Shown piece after piece: positions 3,425 through 5,028 of a DNA stretch of 5,028 bases. The number at the start of each line of letters is the position of its first letter. Positions within the stretch are counted from its first letter, which is position 1. Position numbers and translations under genes: made by a program. The stretch lies in assembly GCA_013331125.1 (NCBI GenBank), contig DUGW01000225.1, forward strand, positions 1-5,028, written 5' to 3'. A model generated the notes under the pieces. It did not search any database and was not told the origin of the DNA. It saw only the letters and a program-made list of their open reading frames with translations. The DNA is from Candidatus Woesearchaeota archaeon (GTDB taxonomy: Archaea; Nanoarchaeota; Nanoarchaeia; Woesearchaeales; UBA11576).

Positions 3425-5028
3425 TCATTCTTCCTGCAGCCTCTCAAGGACAAGGCCGAGGTTATCATAGTTCTTGCCGATACCGGCCCAGTCACCCTGC
3501 TTCATGCTCTCACCTATATCACGGTGGTACTGGATGGCCTGGGCGACAAGGTCCTTGTCAAACTCTATGCCTGCCTTGACAGTCTCAGTGATGGCTTCTT
3601 TCTCCTCGTCTGTCAGCTCCTCGCCAGCAGCAGTCTTGATAGCGTCTGCCTTGAATATCCTGCCAAGAGCGACATCAAGGTCGCGCTCCATGACAACAGT
3701 GCTGCCGTCAGAGACGATCACCCTCTTCAGCTCAGGGAGCTGGGTCTTCTCAGCGATGAGATAAAGAGGCTCGACATAGAGTATCGAATGATCCACAGGT
3801 ATCACAAGGAGGTTGCCACGGATCACAGTGGAGCCGCGCTGGTCCCACAAGGTAAGCTGTTCAGAGATGCTGGCATCCTGGTCTATCCTGGCCTCGATCT
3901 GCATAGGACCATAGATGAGACGCTCCTTAGGGAACTTATAGACGACAAGCTTGCCATACCTGTCACCATCAGACCTGGCAGCGAGCCAGCCGATCATGTT
4001 GTCCTTGTTCTGCGGAGTGAAAGGGGTCATGAGGATGAACTCCTCCTTCGACTCACCAGGAAGCGTCATTATGATATAGTAAGGATCCATCACCACTTCA
4101 CTGCCTTCACCATACACCTCATTAGGGATAGCCCACATATCCTCCTTGTTGTAGAAGACATTGGCATCCTTCATATGATAGGTACCATACATCCTGGACT
4201 GGATCTTGAAAAGCTCTTCAGGATACCTGAGATGCTGCTTAAGGTCAGAAGGCAGCTGCTTGAGATCATAGAACAGGTCAGGGAAGATGTTGGCATAGGC
4301 ATTGATTATAGGGTCCGAAGGGTCACTGATGAAGAACAGAGGCCTGCCGTCATAGGCATCCATGACTATCTTCACAGAGTTCCTGATATAGTTTATCTGC
4401 TTGAAATCAGAGACACGCACATAAGTGGAGTAAGGGAATGAATCAGCAGTGGTATAAGCATCCTGGATCCACTTCAACTTCCCCTCTGAGATCACGATAT
4501 AAGGATCAGCGTCAAGAGTGATGAAAGGAGCTATCCTCTTGAGCCTGACATCAAGGTCGCGATAGAAAAGGATCTTAGACTCTGGAGAGATATCACCGGT
4601 CAAGAGAAGCTTTACGTCACCGAACCTAAAGGCGAAAAGCAGTTTCCTGAAGAAACCTCCTATCTCTACCCCACCCTTACCTTTGTATGTCGTATAGACG
4701 TTGGCATCGCCCTTGGCATAATCGAACTCCTCGGTCGCAGTGTCTGTGATGACATAGTCCTGCGGGCCTTCACCAAAATATATCTGAGGCCTGTCTATCT
4801 TCAGGTTCTCGACAGATGACTGTGGAGGAAGATCCTTGACAAGAAGCTGAGGAAGACCCTCGGAGGTGAACTTGTTGACAGGAGACAGAGTGACACCGAG
4901 ACCATGCGTGAAGACAAGCTTCTGGTTCACCCAGGTCTGGGCAGAAGGCTGCAGTTGGCCCGGATTCAGTTCCCTGGCAGAGAGCATGACCTGAGAATAC
5001 TTCCCGTCGATGGTGTAACGGTCGATAT
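3425..5028 (-). CDS. UPF0182 family membrane protein, C-terminal 533 residues (5' end outside the window)
   Basis: This matches the UPF0182 family (COG1615, PF03699): proteins of about 900-1000 residues with several N-terminal membrane helices and a large extracytoplasmic domain of unknown function. The visible part begins inside that domain: DRYTIDGKYSQVMLSARELN leads into TWVNQKLVFTHGLGVTLSPVN, a family signature. Further typical stretches are GGFFRKLLFAFRFGD, APFITLDADPYIV, YIRNSVKIVMDAYDG, the long PYYIIMTLPGESKEEFILMTPFTPQNKDNMIGWLAARSDG, and VDHSILYVEPLYLIA. The end, with AIQYHRDIGESMKQGDWAGIGKNYDNLGLVLERL, is the usual helical tail. The frame is open to the right edge, so the ATG at 4987 is internal. 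No membrane helix is seen here; those should lie beyond the edge. The molecular role of the family is not established. The small lipoprotein gene follows after the GC-rich element. Confidence 0.93.
   Translation of the reverse strand, partial: IDRYTIDGKYSQVMLSARELNPGQLQPSAQTWVNQKLVFTHGLGVTLSPVNKFTSEGLPQLLVKDLPPQSSVENLKIDRPQIYFGEGPQDYVITDTATEEFDYAKGDANVYTTYKGKGGVEIGGFFRKLLFAFRFGDVKLLLTGDISPESKILFYRDLDVRLKRIAPFITLDADPYIVISEGKLKWIQDAYTTADSFPYSTYVRVSDFKQINYIRNSVKIVMDAYDGRPLFFISDPSDPIINAYANIFPDLFYDLKQLPSDLKQHLRYPEELFKIQSRMYGTYHMKDANVFYNKEDMWAIPNEVYGEGSEVVMDPYYIIMTLPGESKEEFILMTPFTPQNKDNMIGWLAARSDGDRYGKLVVYKFPKERLIYGPMQIEARIDQDASISEQLTLWDQRGSTVIRGNLLVIPVDHSILYVEPLYLIAEKTQLPELKRVIVSDGSTVVMERDLDVALGRIFKADAIKTAAGEELTDEEKEAITETVKAGIEFDKDLVAQAIQYHRDIGESMKQGDWAGIGKNYDNLGLVLERLQEE

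Noticed and set aside
3303..3430. Element as an intrinsic terminator of the UPF0182 gene
   Set aside because: The outer stem encloses about 100 bases and is not followed by a U-run on either strand.
3524..4441. Long 305-codon open frame on the plus strand
   Set aside because: It lies wholly antisense to the well-supported UPF0182 gene and has no family resemblance; it results from the codon choice of that gene.

Overview
The window looks like a piece of an archaeal chromosome. A run of archaeal/eukaryotic-type translation and transcription genes (Rpo7, Spt4, S24e, S27ae) sits behind the end of a PIN-domain gene, a conserved archaeal neighbourhood. Start sites carry archaeal TATA boxes and Shine-Dalgarno sequences of the GGTGAT/GAGGTG kind. 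Compact proteins with lysine/glutamate tails, and the lack of the dephospho-CoA kinase gene often found between spt4 and S24e, suggest a small-genome (DPANN-like) archaeon. That placement is inference only.

Layout. (1) Positions 2-256 hold the C-terminal part of an Fcf1/Utp24-like PIN protein. (2) A TATA box near 290 starts a plus-strand operon (351-1703): RNA polymerase subunit Rpo7 (E'), elongation factor Spt4 (E''), ribosomal proteins S24e and S27ae. (3) Positions 1783-2349 hold an unrecognised soluble 188-residue protein. (4) Positions 2437-2880 hold a nucleoside 2-deoxyribosyltransferase-like protein, probably read from a leaderless mRNA. (5) On the minus strand, converging on it, are a 114-residue lipoprotein (2911-3255) and, upstream of it, the C-terminal 533 residues of a UPF0182 membrane protein that runs off the right edge (3425-5028). 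(6) Between those two lies a 121-bp GC-rich element (3303-3423) bounded by perfect 11-bp inverted repeats. It is either an undescribed structured RNA or a small inverted-repeat mobile element.

How the genes relate. The first block is information processing: Rpo7 is half of the RNA polymerase stalk, Spt4 partners Spt5 in elongation, and S24e and S27ae belong to the small ribosomal subunit whose rRNA the PIN nuclease family helps process. The right half is cell-surface related: an extracytoplasmic UPF0182 domain, the structured element and a cysteine-rich lipoprotein all lie in one direction. The most interesting item is the 121-bp element. No tRNA, rRNA, CRISPR array, insertion sequence or phage gene was recognised.
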